Below, one piece after another: positions 54,865-62,796 of a stretch of DNA of 64,000 nucleotides (the stretch's first letter is position 1; each line of letters begins with the position of its first letter). The stretch spans positions 1,724,001 to 1,788,000 of the forward strand of contig NZ_CP090003.1 in the NCBI RefSeq assembly GCF_021390195.1, in the 5' to 3' direction. The translations under genes and the position numbers were made by a program. This DNA comes from Flagellimonas sp. CMM7. GTDB taxonomy: Bacteria > Bacteroidota > Bacteroidia > Flavobacteriales > Flavobacteriaceae. The notes below the pieces were generated by a model. It made no database searches, was not told where the DNA came from, and saw only the letters and a list, made by a program, of their open reading frames with translations.

Positions 54865-56868
54865 ATGGGCATATTGGATTCTAAAGAGCCACAAGGGCCA
54901 TTGGCCGATAAGTGGACCAAACATAAAAATGAAATTGACCTTGTTAACCCTGCAAACAAACGTAATATTGATATTATCATTGTTGGAACAGGTCTGGCAG
55001 GAGGTTCTGCGGCAGCCACTTTAGCCGAATTGGGTTATAATGTAAAAACCTTTTGCTATCAAGATTCCCCAAGAAGAGCACATTCCATTGCTGCACAAGG
55101 AGGCGTTAATGCAGCTAAAAATTATCAAGGTGATGGCGACAGTGTCTATCGTTTGTTTTATGATACCGTAAAAGGAGGGGATTACCGTTCCCGTGAATCC
55201 AATGTGTATCGTTTGGCTGAAGTTTCTACCAATATTATTGATCAATGCGTTGCTCAAGGTGTTCCTTTTGCGCGGGAATATGGTGGTCTGCTGGACAACC
55301 GTTCTTTTGGTGGGGTTTTGGTTTCTAGAACTTTCTACGCTAAGGGCCAAACCGGGCAACAATTACTTTTAGGTGCCTATGGCGCTATGAACAGACAAAT
55401 TCAAAGGGGTAAAATAAAATCCTATACACGTCATGAGATGTTGGATTTGGTTCTTGTGGATGGGAAAGCAAGAGGAATCATTGCAAGAAACTTGGTCACA
55501 GGAGAAATTGAAAGACATTCGGCACATGCTGTGGTTTTGGCCACCGGGGGTTACGGAAATCTATTTTTCCTATCCACCTATGCAATGGGGGCCAATGTAA
55601 TGGCAGCTTGGCGAGCACACCGAAGAGGTGCTTTCTTTGCCAATCCATGTTTTACTCAAATTCACCCAACATGTATCCCAGTTTCAGGAGATCATCAATC
55701 CAAATTAACATTGATGTCAGAATCCTTGCGAAATGATGGTCGTATTTGGGTTCCAAAACGAAAAGAGGACGCTATAGCAATTAGGGAAGGTAAATTAAAA
55801 CCTGTTCAATTAAGCGAAGAAGAAAGGGATTATTATCTGGAAAGACGTTATCCTGCTTTTGGAAACCTAGTGCCGCGAGATGTTGCCTCCAGAGCAGCAA
55901 AAGAAAGGTGTGATGCTGGTTTTGGAGTAAACAAAACTGGTGAAGCCGTATTCTTGGATTTCGCTTCGGCAATTATGCGTTATGGAAAAGAGAAAGCATT
56001 GACTTCTGGTATGAAAGATCCTGACGACAATACTATTAGAGAACTCGGGGAGAAAATCGTTGAAGCCAAGTATGGTAACCTTTTTCAGATGTACGAAAAA
56101 ATAGTGGATGCAAACCCATACAAAACTCCTATGATGATTTATCCGGCGGTACATTATACCATGGGTGGTCTTTGGGTAGATTATAACCTTCAAACCACAA
56201 TTCCTGGCTGCTATGCTGCCGGTGAAGCTAATTTTAGTGACCATGGAGCCAACCGTTTGGGTGCTTCTGCACTAATGCAGGGCTTGGCGGATGGTTATTT
56301 TGTATTGCCATATACCATTGGGGATTATTTATCCGATGATATTAGAACAGGTGCTATTCCTACAGATTCGCCAGAGTTTGATGCCGCAGAAAAAGATGTA
56401 CGCGATCGAATGGAGAAGCTAATGTCTGGGACAGGAATCCATTCCGTAGATTATTATCACAAGAAATTGGGTAAAATCATGTGGAACAAATGTGGAATGT
56501 CCCGTAATGAAAAAGAATTGAAAGAGGCTATAAAGGAGATTGCTGAGTTACGAAAAGACTTCTGGGAAAATGTAAAAATTCCGGGGAGGCCAGATAGCAA
56601 AAACCAGGAGCTTGAAAAAGCAGGAAGGGTTGCTGACTTCTTAGAGTTAGGAGAACTTTTTGCAAAAGATGCTTTAGAACGCAAGGAATCTTGCGGCGGA
56701 CACTTTAGAGAAGAATACCAAACTCCAGAAGGAGAAGCATTGCGGGATGATGAAAACTTCAAATTTGTCTCTGCTTGGGAATACATGGGAGAACCAAGTA
56801 CGGCAAAACTGCACAAGGAAGATTTGGTCTATGAAAACATCAAACTAAAAACACGTTCTTACAAATAA
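54865..56868 (+). CDS. sdhA: succinate dehydrogenase flavoprotein subunit
   Basis: The 667-residue FAD subunit oxidises succinate to fumarate in the citric acid cycle. It has a dinucleotide-binding start ([21 protein letters not shown]), the FAD-linked histidine region [17 protein letters not shown], the catalytic segment [13 protein letters not shown] and the C-terminal [21 protein letters not shown]. The length is that of the Bacteroidetes/epsilon group, longer than in E. coli. Confidence 0.97.
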   Translation: MGILDSKEPQGPLADKWTKHKNEIDLVNPANKRNIDIIIVGTGLAGGSAAATLAELGYNVKTFCYQDSPRRAHSIAAQGGVNAAKNYQGDGDSVYRLFYDTVKGGDYRSRESNVYRLAEVSTNIIDQCVAQGVPFAREYGGLLDNRSFGGVLVSRTFYAKGQTGQQLLLGAYGAMNRQIQRGKIKSYTRHEMLDLVLVDGKARGIIARNLVTGEIERHSAHAVVLATGGYGNLFFLSTYAMGANVMAAWRAHRRGAFFANPCFTQIHPTCIPVSGDHQSKLTLMSESLRNDGRIWVPKRKEDAIAIREGKLKPVQLSEEERDYYLERRYPAFGNLVPRDVASRAAKERCDAGFGVNKTGEAVFLDFASAIMRYGKEKALTSGMKDPDDNTIRELGEKIVEAKYGNLFQMYEKIVDANPYKTPMMIYPAVHYTMGGLWVDYNLQTTIPGCYAAGEANFSDHGANRLGASALMQGLADGYFVLPYTIGDYLSDDIRTGAIPTDSPEFDAAEKDVRDRMEKLMSGTGIHSVDYYHKKLGKIMWNKCGMSRNEKELKEAIKEIAELRKDFWENVKIPGRPDSKNQELEKAGRVADFLELGELFAKDALERKESCGGHFREEYQTPEGEALRDDENFKFVSAWEYMGEPSTAKLHKEDLVYENIKLKTRSYK

Positions 56869-56873
56869 AAGCT

Positions 56874-57620
56874 ATGAAATTATACTTAAAGATTTGGAGA
56901 CAAAAAGATGCTTCTGCTAAGGGTCAAATGGTGGATTATACCTTGGACGGTGTGGAAAGTGATATGTCCTTTTTGGAAATGTTGGACATTTTAAATGAAG
57001 AATTGATTTCCAAAGGAGAAGAACCTATTGAATTTGACCATGATTGCCGTGAAGGTATTTGCGGTACGTGTTCATTACAAATAAACGGCAGACCTCATGG
57101 GCCAGATACCATGATTACCGTATGCCAATTGCACATGCGTAGCTTTAATGACGGTGATGAAATTGTAATTGAACCATGGAGGGCAAAAGCGTTTCCTGTT
57201 ATTAAAGATTTAATTGTTGATCGCAGTGCTTTTGATAGGATTCAACAATCAGGCGGTTACATTTCTGTGAATACCTCTGGAAGACCTGTGGATGCCAACG
57301 CAATCCCCATTGAAAAACATATAGCGGATACAGCAATGGATGCAGCTACATGCATTGGTTGCGGAGCTTGTGTTGCCGCTTGTAAAAATGCAAGTGCCAT
57401 GTTGTTTACCTCAGCCAAAGTCTCTCAATTTGCCCTACTGCCGCAAGGTCAAGTAGAAGCTGCAGAGCGTGTTCAAAACATGGTTCGCCAAATGGATTTG
57501 GAAGGTTTTGGAAACTGCACCAATACAGGAGCTTGCGAAATTGAATGTCCCAAAGGGATTTCTTTAGAGAACATTGCACGTATGAATCGTGAGTATCTTT
57601 CTGCAAGTGTAAAGGGATAA
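56874..57620 (+). CDS. sdhB: succinate dehydrogenase iron-sulfur subunit
   Basis: The 248-residue subunit passes electrons from FAD to the quinone site. The [2Fe-2S] ligands are in [21 protein letters not shown] with a further Cys in TVCQLHM; the [4Fe-4S] and [3Fe-4S] ligands are in [11 protein letters not shown] and [14 protein letters not shown]. It ends the operon before a strong terminator. Confidence 0.97.
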   Translation: MKLYLKIWRQKDASAKGQMVDYTLDGVESDMSFLEMLDILNEELISKGEEPIEFDHDCREGICGTCSLQINGRPHGPDTMITVCQLHMRSFNDGDEIVIEPWRAKAFPVIKDLIVDRSAFDRIQQSGGYISVNTSGRPVDANAIPIEKHIADTAMDAATCIGCGACVAACKNASAMLFTSAKVSQFALLPQGQVEAAERVQNMVRQMDLEGFGNCTNTGACEIECPKGISLENIARMNREYLSASVKG

Positions 57621-57646
57621 ACCACTTCCTAAATAAAAACTAAAGG

Positions 57647-57680
57647 CCCAAATTCCTGATATAGGAGTTTGGGTTTTTTG
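57647..57680 (+). terminator. terminator of the sdh operon
   Basis: CCCAAATTCCT (57647-57657) pairs with AGGAGTTTGGG (57663-57673) over eleven positions with one G-T, loop GATAT, followed by six T. It lies 26 bases after the sdhB stop. Confidence 0.9.
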
Positions 57681-57692
57681 TTATCTTCAAAC

Positions 57693-58169
57693 ATGCCTAA
57701 AAAATACTCAGAAGAACGCATCAAAGTTCCTCGATTTAATGAGGAATCTGGATTTTACACTACTCCACAGCGTTCAAAAATCATGAGTAAGATCAGGGGC
57801 AAAAACACCAAACCAGAACTTGCTTTCAGAAAAGCTTTATGGGCAGCTGGATACCGTTACCGTATTGATTATAAAAAATTGATCGGGAAACCAGATATCG
57901 TTTTAAATAAATACAAGACGATCATTTTTATAGATGGGGAATTCTGGCATGGCCATAATTGGAAGCAGCGAAAAGAAAAAATAAAGACCAATCGCGAATT
58001 CTGGATCCCAAAAATTGAACGTAATATTCAACGAGATAAAGAAGTGAATGCAGCTTTGGAAAATCTTGGTTTTACCATTTTTCGTTTTTGGGAAACTGAT
58101 GTAAAAAAGAACCTAGATGCCTGCTTACAAAAAGTATTGATTTCACTAGAGAAATACCATATAAAATGA
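57693..58169 (+). CDS. Vsr-like patch-repair endonuclease without zinc cysteines
   Basis: The 158-residue product has the Vsr layout: MSKIRGKNTKPELAFRKAL, then GKPDIVLNKYKTIIFIDGEFWHGH with catalytic-type Asp68, WIPKIERNIQRDKEV and FTIFRFWETD. In E. coli Vsr a zinc is held by C66, H71, C73 and C117; here the matching positions are Glu83, His88, Trp90 and Thr135. So it belongs to the superfamily, but mismatch-specific repair is not certain. No cytosine methylase is present in the window. I chose ATG 57693 over the 57669 frame start. It overlaps the next gene by four bases. Confidence 0.78.
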   Translation: MPKKYSEERIKVPRFNEESGFYTTPQRSKIMSKIRGKNTKPELAFRKALWAAGYRYRIDYKKLIGKPDIVLNKYKTIIFIDGEFWHGHNWKQRKEKIKTNREFWIPKIERNIQRDKEVNAALENLGFTIFRFWETDVKKNLDACLQKVLISLEKYHIK

Positions 58170-59311
58170 TCAAAATTGATTCCAAATTACCCAATGTGGG
58201 CACAAACATATTTACCGCTACTGGTAAATTGGCAAACGAAAACAATGCCGTAAATCTGTCTCAGGGGTATCCAAATTTTGGTGCGGATCCAAAACTTCTG
58301 CAATTGGTTGATGATGCTTTAAAAGGCGGTTACAACCAATACGCACCTATGCAGGGTTCAGTTTCTTTACGTACCATAATTTCAGGGAAAATTGAAAATT
58401 TATACAAAAAAACATATCACCCAGAATCTGAAATAACCGTTACGTCTGGAGCAACGCAAGCTATTTTTACAGCCATCTCTGCCTTTGTAAGACCTGGTGA
58501 CGAGGTCATTGTTCTAAAACCGGCTTATGATTGTTATGAACCAGCAATTGAAGTTTTCGGTGGTAAAACGGTTCCTGTTCAGTTGGAAGGTTTAGATTAT
58601 ACCATAAACTGGGATACGTTTAAGGCTGCCATTTGCTCTAAAACTAAAATGGTCATCATAAATACTCCCCATAATCCTGCTGGAACCATTTGGTCTAAAA
58701 ATGATATGCTTCAGCTCCAGAAAATCCTTAAGGACACCAATATTATTTTACTGAGTGACGAGGTGTATGAGCATATTGTTTTTGATGGCAAGGAACATGA
58801 GAGCGTTGCCAAATATCCCGAACTAGCGTCACGGAGCATTATTTGTTCTTCTTTTGGAAAAACATTTCATGTAACCGGTTGGAAAATTGGCTACTGCGTT
58901 GCTCCTAAGACTTTGATGACCGAGTTTCAAAAGGTGCATCAATTTAATGTGTTCTGCGTAAACCATCCCACTCAAGAAGCATTGGCAAAATATTTAGAAA
59001 CTCCGGAGCATTATCTTAACCTTGGACCATTCTATCAGGAAAAGCGAGATTATTTTTTAAACGCTATCAGCAGTTCACGTTTTAAAATGATTCCCTCATC
59101 TGGAACCCACTTTCAAATATTGGACTATTCTGATATTACCACTGAAGGGGACACTGAATTTGCGGAAAGGTTGATCAAAGACTATAAATTGGCGAGCATT
59201 CCCGTTTCAGTGTTTAATTTGAATAATCTTGATAATAAGCAACTTCGTTTTTGTTTTGCAAAGACCAAGGATGTTCTGGATGAAGCAGCAGAAATTCTAA
59301 ACCGAATTTAA
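58166..59311 (+). CDS. PLP aminotransferase (methionine aminotransferase-like)
   Basis: A 381-residue class I/II aminotransferase. The PLP lysine is in SSFGKTFHVTGWKIGY, and NTPHNPAGTIW and LLSDEVYEHIVFDG are typical. It resembles YbdL/KAT-type methionine or kynurenine aminotransferases. It starts inside the last codons of the Vsr-like gene (ATGA overlap). The exact substrate is not certain from sequence. Confidence 0.87.
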   Translation: MIKIDSKLPNVGTNIFTATGKLANENNAVNLSQGYPNFGADPKLLQLVDDALKGGYNQYAPMQGSVSLRTIISGKIENLYKKTYHPESEITVTSGATQAIFTAISAFVRPGDEVIVLKPAYDCYEPAIEVFGGKTVPVQLEGLDYTINWDTFKAAICSKTKMVIINTPHNPAGTIWSKNDMLQLQKILKDTNIILLSDEVYEHIVFDGKEHESVAKYPELASRSIICSSFGKTFHVTGWKIGYCVAPKTLMTEFQKVHQFNVFCVNHPTQEALAKYLETPEHYLNLGPFYQEKRDYFLNAISSSRFKMIPSSGTHFQILDYSDITTEGDTEFAERLIKDYKLASIPVSVFNLNNLDNKQLRFCFAKTKDVLDEAAEILNRI

Positions 59312-59337
59312 GGAGTTTTCCAATTCGTGATTAAGTG

Positions 59338-60045
59338 TTAAAGTTGCTTTTTAATTACTTTATAGACTTGTAAAACATCTTTAAAAGGCAATTCAAAATC
59401 TTGGTACTCTGGAGATTTGTTCAGGTTTTGACAATAAATGGTGTTCTTTTTCTTGTTGAAACCTGTAATCCATTTACAAATAATTCTATCCCTACAAACC
59501 AATACATAAGATTTATTAAATACCATACCATCCTCTTTGGCAAGCAAGTCTGCATTGAGTCTTAAACCTAAAACAATTGCTTTGTTGGGGATTGCAGCAA
59601 TACTATTGTCATTCATTGAATCTCCTGCAATTTCAAAAGCCCTATGTGCTTCTTCATGCAAAAAGTCTACAATAAACCCAGTTTGAAATGTATTTTTACC
59701 CGAATCGTCAACAGCAAGGTCTTTAATATATTCCTTTTGTTTCTCCATTAGCACCAATGGTGCCATAATCAGGTATTTTCCATACTCCAAAGGGTAAAAA
59801 ACACTTCCGTGTTTTGTAAAAGGTTGCCTTTTCACATAGGTCCCTTCTAAATCATTTACCTCATGCAAATACAATTCTGCAATGCTCTTTCCAAAGTACT
59901 CCGAAATTTTGGTGAGGTTTTTAATTGGAATATTAGCATCCTTTCTTTCATAAAGCTGTATTGTGCGCAGGCTAACACCAATCTCTCTGGCCAAATCTGA
60001 TTGGCTGATGTTTTTTTTGCGCCTTAATTGTTTTATGATGTACAT
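59338..60045 (-). CDS. CI-like repressor with HTH and S24 peptidase-like domain
   Basis: The N-terminal XRE helix-turn-helix is in IKQLRRKKNISQSDLAREIGVSLRTIQLYE, and the C-terminal half has the LexA/S24 pattern EIAGDSMNDNSIAAIPNKAIV with the serine in GDSM and a candidate lysine in RIICKWITG. This is the architecture of phage CI-type and SOS-linked repressors, but no clear self-cleavage site is visible. Frames extend to 60120; I chose ATG 60045 because the stretch before it holds operator-like repeats. It is divergent from a small DNA-binding-like gene. Confidence 0.8.
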   Translation of the reverse strand: MYIIKQLRRKKNISQSDLAREIGVSLRTIQLYERKDANIPIKNLTKISEYFGKSIAELYLHEVNDLEGTYVKRQPFTKHGSVFYPLEYGKYLIMAPLVLMEKQKEYIKDLAVDDSGKNTFQTGFIVDFLHEEAHRAFEIAGDSMNDNSIAAIPNKAIVLGLRLNADLLAKEDGMVFNKSYVLVCRDRIICKWITGFNKKKNTIYCQNLNKSPEYQDFELPFKDVLQVYKVIKKQL

Positions 60046-60097
60046 ATTATTGCTATATTGTGTAATATTATTGCGTATATCGTGTTTTATGCAATAA
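60046..60097. promoter_or_regulatory. operator-like array before the CI-like gene
   Basis: TTATTGC occurs at 60047-60053 and 60068-60074, and its reverse complement GCAATAA at 60091-60097. The first two lie in 17-18-bp near-direct repeats (60046-60062 and 60067-60084) exactly 21 bp apart, two helix turns. All sit directly upstream of the repressor start, so autoregulation is the natural inference. Confidence 0.5.
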
Positions 60098-60188
60098 AAA
60101 ACCTCATTTCTGTAATTCAATTACAATCAAATATAGAAAATTGAATTCGACCACGATTCATTAATCAATAAGTACATATACAATTGTT

Positions 60189-60509
60189 ATGGGTTCAATC
60201 AAACATTTTGACCTTGTTATCAATAGCGATGACATTTTTTTAAATGAAGATTATGGGAAACCAATCAGCGAAAGACTCTCTATAGTTCTGCGGAGGAATG
60301 TCTCAAAAAACGATTTTGCCAATATTGCCATAAGAAGTAACATTAGTTTTTCCACTATTAGAGATGTAGTGTATAGAACTAACAGCTTAACCAAGGCCAA
60401 TGCCAAGGCAATTTCGCTATTGATTCATGCCGCTTTTGAAAATGCCATTGCTTTTAAGTTACAGGCCGAAGGTGACATTCTATTTCTGAACAGTCTTCTA
60501 AAAGTCTAG
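60189..60509 (+). CDS. small DNA-binding-like protein divergent from the repressor
   Basis: A 106-residue protein without a recognised family. The segment NDFANIAIRSNISFSTIRDVVYRTNSLTK can be read as a helix-turn-helix with a following conserved-looking LTKANAKAISLLIHAAFENA. A DNA-binding role is therefore plausible. It is transcribed away from the CI-like repressor, with the operator-like array in the gap, and its 3' end overlaps the convergent GNAT gene by 12 bases. Confidence 0.5.
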   Translation: MGSIKHFDLVINSDDIFLNEDYGKPISERLSIVLRRNVSKNDFANIAIRSNISFSTIRDVVYRTNSLTKANAKAISLLIHAAFENAIAFKLQAEGDILFLNSLLKV

Positions 60510-61013
60510 TCTAAGGAGCCAATCTGTTTGCTTATCTTTTCCTATGTAGTAGGGATGTGTATCAAATTTTTTAAAGCCATGTTTTTGATAAAATCTAATG
60601 GCAGCGGTATTTTTTTCCCACACTCCAAGCCATAGATAATCCTTGCCTTCTTTTTGGGTAAGCTCCAAAACTTGCTGTAATACCCATGCTCCAATTTTTT
60701 TTCCTTGATGCGCCCCTACTACATAAATGCGTTCCAATTCAAAAGAGTGCTTATCCTTTATATCTGTTTGTGCTTCGTTCTTATTTAACTTAAAATATCC
60801 TACCAATTCATCTTTCTCAAACACAAAGTAAAATCTAGAGTTTTCATTTTCCAGTTCTGATAGCAACTTCTCATTGTTGAAGGCAAAATCCATATACCTC
60901 TTAAAATCTTCTGGGTCGTTAGCCTGTTCAAAAGCAGCTGCAAAAGTCTCTCTGGAAATATCAACCAATTCTTCTAAATCCAAATTTGTACACCTACGAA
61001 AAGTCAAGTTCAT
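60498..61013 (-). CDS. GNAT N-acetyltransferase
   Basis: A 171-residue GNAT enzyme: LVDISRETFAAAFEQANDPEDF at the start, the acetyl-CoA loop HQGKKIGAWVLQQVLELTQ, and the C-terminal WEKNTAAIRFYQKHGFKKF. The layout resembles PaiA/spermidine-type acetyltransferases, though the substrate is unknown. It overlaps the convergent small gene by 12 bases. A terminator of the upstream small transcription unit separates it from that promoter. Confidence 0.85.
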   Translation of the reverse strand: MNLTFRRCTNLDLEELVDISRETFAAAFEQANDPEDFKRYMDFAFNNEKLLSELENENSRFYFVFEKDELVGYFKLNKNEAQTDIKDKHSFELERIYVVGAHQGKKIGAWVLQQVLELTQKEGKDYLWLGVWEKNTAAIRFYQKHGFKKFDTHPYYIGKDKQTDWLLRLDF

Positions 61014-61050
61014 CCATGTTCGTTTCTAACTTAAAAATACGGCAAAAAAA

Positions 61051-61074
61051 AGAGCCAACATATTAGTTGACTCT
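61051..61074 (-). terminator. terminator of the 35-codon unit
   Basis: On the minus strand GAGTCAAC (61073-61066) pairs with GTTGGCTC (61059-61052) with a single G-T, loop of six, and eight T follow. It lies about 26 bases after the small gene's stop. Confidence 0.85.
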
Positions 61075-61099
61075 CAAGTTTTTTGTGATTTGATTGTTC

Positions 61100-61207
61100 T
61101 TAAAGCATGAAAAGCTTTTTGATCAATAGCATAAATCCTGTAAAGAAATCGTTTCGGTAGACTTGAATACTGTCTTCCATAGATGTTTGGTTTAATTTGG
61201 GTGCCAT
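61100..61207 (-). CDS. 35-residue small protein with its own promoter and terminator
   Basis: ATG 61207 opens a frame that stops at 61100-61102 and reads MAPKLNQTSMEDSIQVYRND followed by a hydrophobic tail FFTGFMLLIKKLFML. An amphipathic or membrane-associating tail is likely. What makes it convincing is the complete unit: a -33/-7 promoter at 61255-61287, a leader of about 45 bases, the frame, and an intrinsic terminator at 61051-61074. No family is recognised. The transcript could also act as a small RNA. Confidence 0.6.
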   Translation of the reverse strand: MAPKLNQTSMEDSIQVYRNDFFTGFMLLIKKLFML

Positions 61208-61254
61208 GATGTAAATTTTTATGGTGTTAATTTGGGTAAAAAAATCGATAAAAG

Positions 61255-61287
61255 CAAATATAACATCGACGTACTACCAAAAACAAA
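61255..61287 (-). promoter_or_regulatory. promoter of the 35-codon unit
   Basis: On the minus strand TTTG (61287-61284), 21 bases, then TATATTTG (61262-61255) is an exact match to the Bacteroidetes consensus TTTG-N19-21-TAnnTTTG. TCGATAAAA (61245-61253) and TCGACGTAC (61266-61274) on the plus strand are direct repeats 21 bp apart that flank and overlap the -7 box. Confidence 0.7.
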
Positions 61288-61339
61288 AAAATGTTGTGAA
61301 ATAATCCAATCTTGTGGTAAACAAACTAATCGGTATTTA

Positions 61340-61993
61340 CTATACCTCCATTTCAGGTATTTCTCCTTCCACCAGTAGTTTACCATCTGTTGCTTTTATA
61401 ATGGTATCCACAGCAACTCCAGGGGCTCTTTCCAATAGTTTGAAACCTTCTGTTGTAACTTCCATAACAGCTAGATTGGTCACTATTTTTTTTACACAAC
61501 CAACCCCCGTTAAGGGAAGCGTACATTTTTTCAACAGTTTGGATATTCCAGCCTTGTTGGTGTGCATCATGGCAACTATAATATTTTCAGCAGAAGCAAC
61601 AAGATCCATGGCCCCACCCATTCCTTTGACCATTTTACCTGGAATCTTCCAATTGGCAATGTCCCCATTTTCAGCAACTTCCATTGCTCCCAAAATGGTC
61701 AAGTCCACATGTTTTCCCCTTATCATACCAAAACTCATTGCAGAATCAAAAAAAGAAGCTCCCGGAAGGGTCGTTATCGTCTGTTTTCCCGCATTTATGA
61801 CATCTGCATCTTCTTCTCCTTCAAAAGGGAAAGGGCCCATCCCAAGCACGCCGTTCTCGCTTTGAAACTCTACACTGATATCATCCCGAACAAAATTCGC
61901 AACCAAGGTGGGGATGCCAATACCCAAGTTCACATAATATCCGTCTTTGACTTCCTTTGCAATTCGCTTTGCTATTCCGTTTTTATCCAACAT
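61340..61993 (-). CDS. scoB: 3-oxoacid CoA-transferase subunit B
   Basis: The 217-residue beta subunit shows GYYVNLGIGIPTLVANFV and the catalytic glutamate segment EFQSENGVLGMGPFP, then KGMGGAMDLV near the C-terminal half. With the alpha subunit it moves CoA between succinyl-CoA and acetoacetate in ketone body and short-chain acid use. It starts two bases after the scoA stop, so the subunits are translated together. Confidence 0.92.
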   Translation of the reverse strand: MLDKNGIAKRIAKEVKDGYYVNLGIGIPTLVANFVRDDISVEFQSENGVLGMGPFPFEGEEDADVINAGKQTITTLPGASFFDSAMSFGMIRGKHVDLTILGAMEVAENGDIANWKIPGKMVKGMGGAMDLVASAENIIVAMMHTNKAGISKLLKKCTLPLTGVGCVKKIVTNLAVMEVTTEGFKLLERAPGVAVDTIIKATDGKLLVEGEIPEMEV

Positions 61994-61995
61994 AT

Positions 61996-62697
61996 CTATC
62001 CTTTTTGCCTAACGGTTCTTTGTTCTATTCTTTTTTCATAATTGGTGCCTTGAAAAATACGCTGTACAAATATTCCTGGTACATGTATTTCATTGGGATC
62101 TAAGCTTCCTGCCGGTAAAAGTTCTTCTACCTCTGCAACGGTAATCTTTGCCGCACCGCACATACAAGGATTAAAATTGCGTGCGGTTCCCTTAAATATA
62201 AGATTCCCTGCCTCATCGCCTTTCCATGCCTTTACAAATGAAAAATCTGCTTTAAATGCTGGTTCTAACACATGCATTTTCCCATCAAACTCCCTAGTTT
62301 CTTTTCCTTCAGCTACTTCGGTTCCATAGCCTGCTGGAGTATAAAAAGCGGGGAAGCCAGCTTGTGCAGCTCTACATTTTTCTGCAAGCGTTCCCTGCGG
62401 AGTCAATTCAACCTCCAACTCACCACTCAACATCTGCCTTTCAAATTCATCATTTTCACCTACGTAGGATGAAATCATTTTTTTTATCTGATGTTTTTGT
62501 AATAATAAGCCTAGTCCAAAATCATCAACTCCTGCATTGTTAGAAATACAGGTAATATCATTTATCCCCAACTTCACCAATGCTGCAATTGCATTTTCCG
62601 GAATTCCACATAGTCCAAAACCGCCTAACATAAATGTCATCCCATCGGCCACTCCTTTAAGTGCACCTTCTACATTCGGAACTGTTTTTTTAATCAT
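61996..62697 (-). CDS. scoA: 3-oxoacid CoA-transferase subunit A
   Basis: The 233-residue alpha subunit has the signature [16 protein letters not shown], then [25 protein letters not shown] and [19 protein letters not shown]. The close CCGA-like Cys pair CMC is unusual but internal to the fold. The scoA-scoB pair has no other fatty-acid genes around it. Confidence 0.92.
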   Translation of the reverse strand: MIKKTVPNVEGALKGVADGMTFMLGGFGLCGIPENAIAALVKLGINDITCISNNAGVDDFGLGLLLQKHQIKKMISSYVGENDEFERQMLSGELEVELTPQGTLAEKCRAAQAGFPAFYTPAGYGTEVAEGKETREFDGKMHVLEPAFKADFSFVKAWKGDEAGNLIFKGTARNFNPCMCGAAKITVAEVEELLPAGSLDPNEIHVPGIFVQRIFQGTNYEKRIEQRTVRQKG

Positions 62698-62745
62698 CTG
62701 TTCTTATCTTTTCTAATGGATTGAAATTACGATTTAAATAAAAAA

Positions 62746-62773
62746 GCCCCAAGATATAAATGCATCTTGGGGC
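62746..62773 (-). terminator. terminator of the penicillin-binding protein gene
   Basis: GCCCCAAGAT and ATCTTGGGGC form a perfect 10-bp stem with an eight-base loop; on the minus strand six T follow. It lies 24 bases after the PBP stop and separates it from scoA. Confidence 0.92.
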
Positions 62774-62796
62774 AAAGTTTTTAATATGATTGAAGA

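Noticed and set aside
59338..60509. An integrated prophage around the CI-like repressor
   Set aside because: No integrase, structural, lysis or replication genes and no attachment-site repeats are seen; the neighbours on both sides are ordinary host genes.
60189..61013. A toxin-antitoxin pair made of the small DNA-binding-like gene and the GNAT gene
   Set aside because: The genes are convergent and overlap only at their 3' ends, unlike TacAT-type pairs, which are co-directional.
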